This document shows, piece by piece, positions 59,813 through 60,000 of a stretch of DNA of 60,000 bases (position 1 is the first letter of the stretch; every line of letters starts with the position of its first letter). This DNA comes from Membranipora membranacea (taxonomy: Eukaryota > Bryozoa > Gymnolaemata > Cheilostomatida > Membraniporidae), in NCBI GenBank assembly GCA_914767715.1, contig OU612065.1, forward strand, positions 30,506,001-30,566,000, read 5' to 3'. The notes below the pieces were generated by a model. It was not told the origin of the DNA and searched no databases. It saw only the letters and a program-made list of their open reading frames with translations. The position numbers and the translations under genes were made by a program.

Positions 59813-60000
59813 GTAAGTTTACAGGCTATATGACTCAAGTCTAGGAAAACTCCCAATAACCTTGGAGAAAACTGGTTAATTGACTCTGTAACACATAATC
59901 CCCTGCAGGTTGATTGGTATTGTGGGTAATGTGGCTATTGCGGCATGTTGTGGTTGTTTTGAGGGTTAATTTTGGTTTGGAGCATGGCGCCAGACCACTG

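Noticed and set aside
59900-59960. Next exon of the DUF704x gene after CCCTGCAG at about 59900
   Set aside because: In the required phase the first complete codon is TGA; the true exon must be beyond the window.

Overview
The window is animal nuclear DNA: spliced genes with GT-AG introns, one AT-AC intron, small exons, AT-rich introns and intergenic DNA, a tRNA-derived SINE and many short palindromic transposon remnants. The gene set (ARS2/SRRT, 53BP1 with its Tudor pair and tandem BRCT domains, a ROCO protein, a true caspase domain, a 10-cysteine Ly6 protein and a DUF7042-7045-type secreted protein) indicates an invertebrate metazoan. I cannot name the phylum from sequence alone.

Layout. 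1-8100 (+): the last 13 visible exons of SRRT/ARS2, whose start lies left of the window. 8438-22467 (-): a complete 23-exon TP53BP1 homologue, tail-to-tail with SRRT. 22468-26878: intergenic DNA rich in palindromic elements, including one MITE inserted into a second copy of itself. 26879-35149 (-): a six-exon gene for about 2,028 residues with about 43 near-identical leucine-rich repeats, a Roc GTPase, a COR domain and a C-terminal caspase domain. 35150-41658: intergenic, repeat-rich, with a 353-bp foldback element flanked by a 9-bp target duplication. 41659-44037 (-): a three-exon GPI-anchored Ly6/three-finger-domain protein. 44730-window end (+): a long-intron gene for a secreted cysteine-rich protein, at least ten exons, still open at the right edge; it is head-to-head with the Ly6 gene.

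Exon models were built by hand. Each junction was accepted only when donor, acceptor, reading phase and, where available, family similarity agreed; nearly all exon lengths fit the phases exactly.

Most notable is the LRR-Roc-COR-caspase fusion. A clean phase-1 splice joins the ROCO exon to the caspase exons just before an intronic stop codon, so an ORF-only reading gives a plain ROCO protein and misses the protease. It looks like a sensor, GTPase switch and caspase in one polypeptide. Other points are a U12-type AT-AC intron in SRRT confirmed by protein alignment, introns made partly of repeated copies of their own 3' splice sites, and the retained SQ/TQ cluster of 53BP1 spread over many tiny exons.
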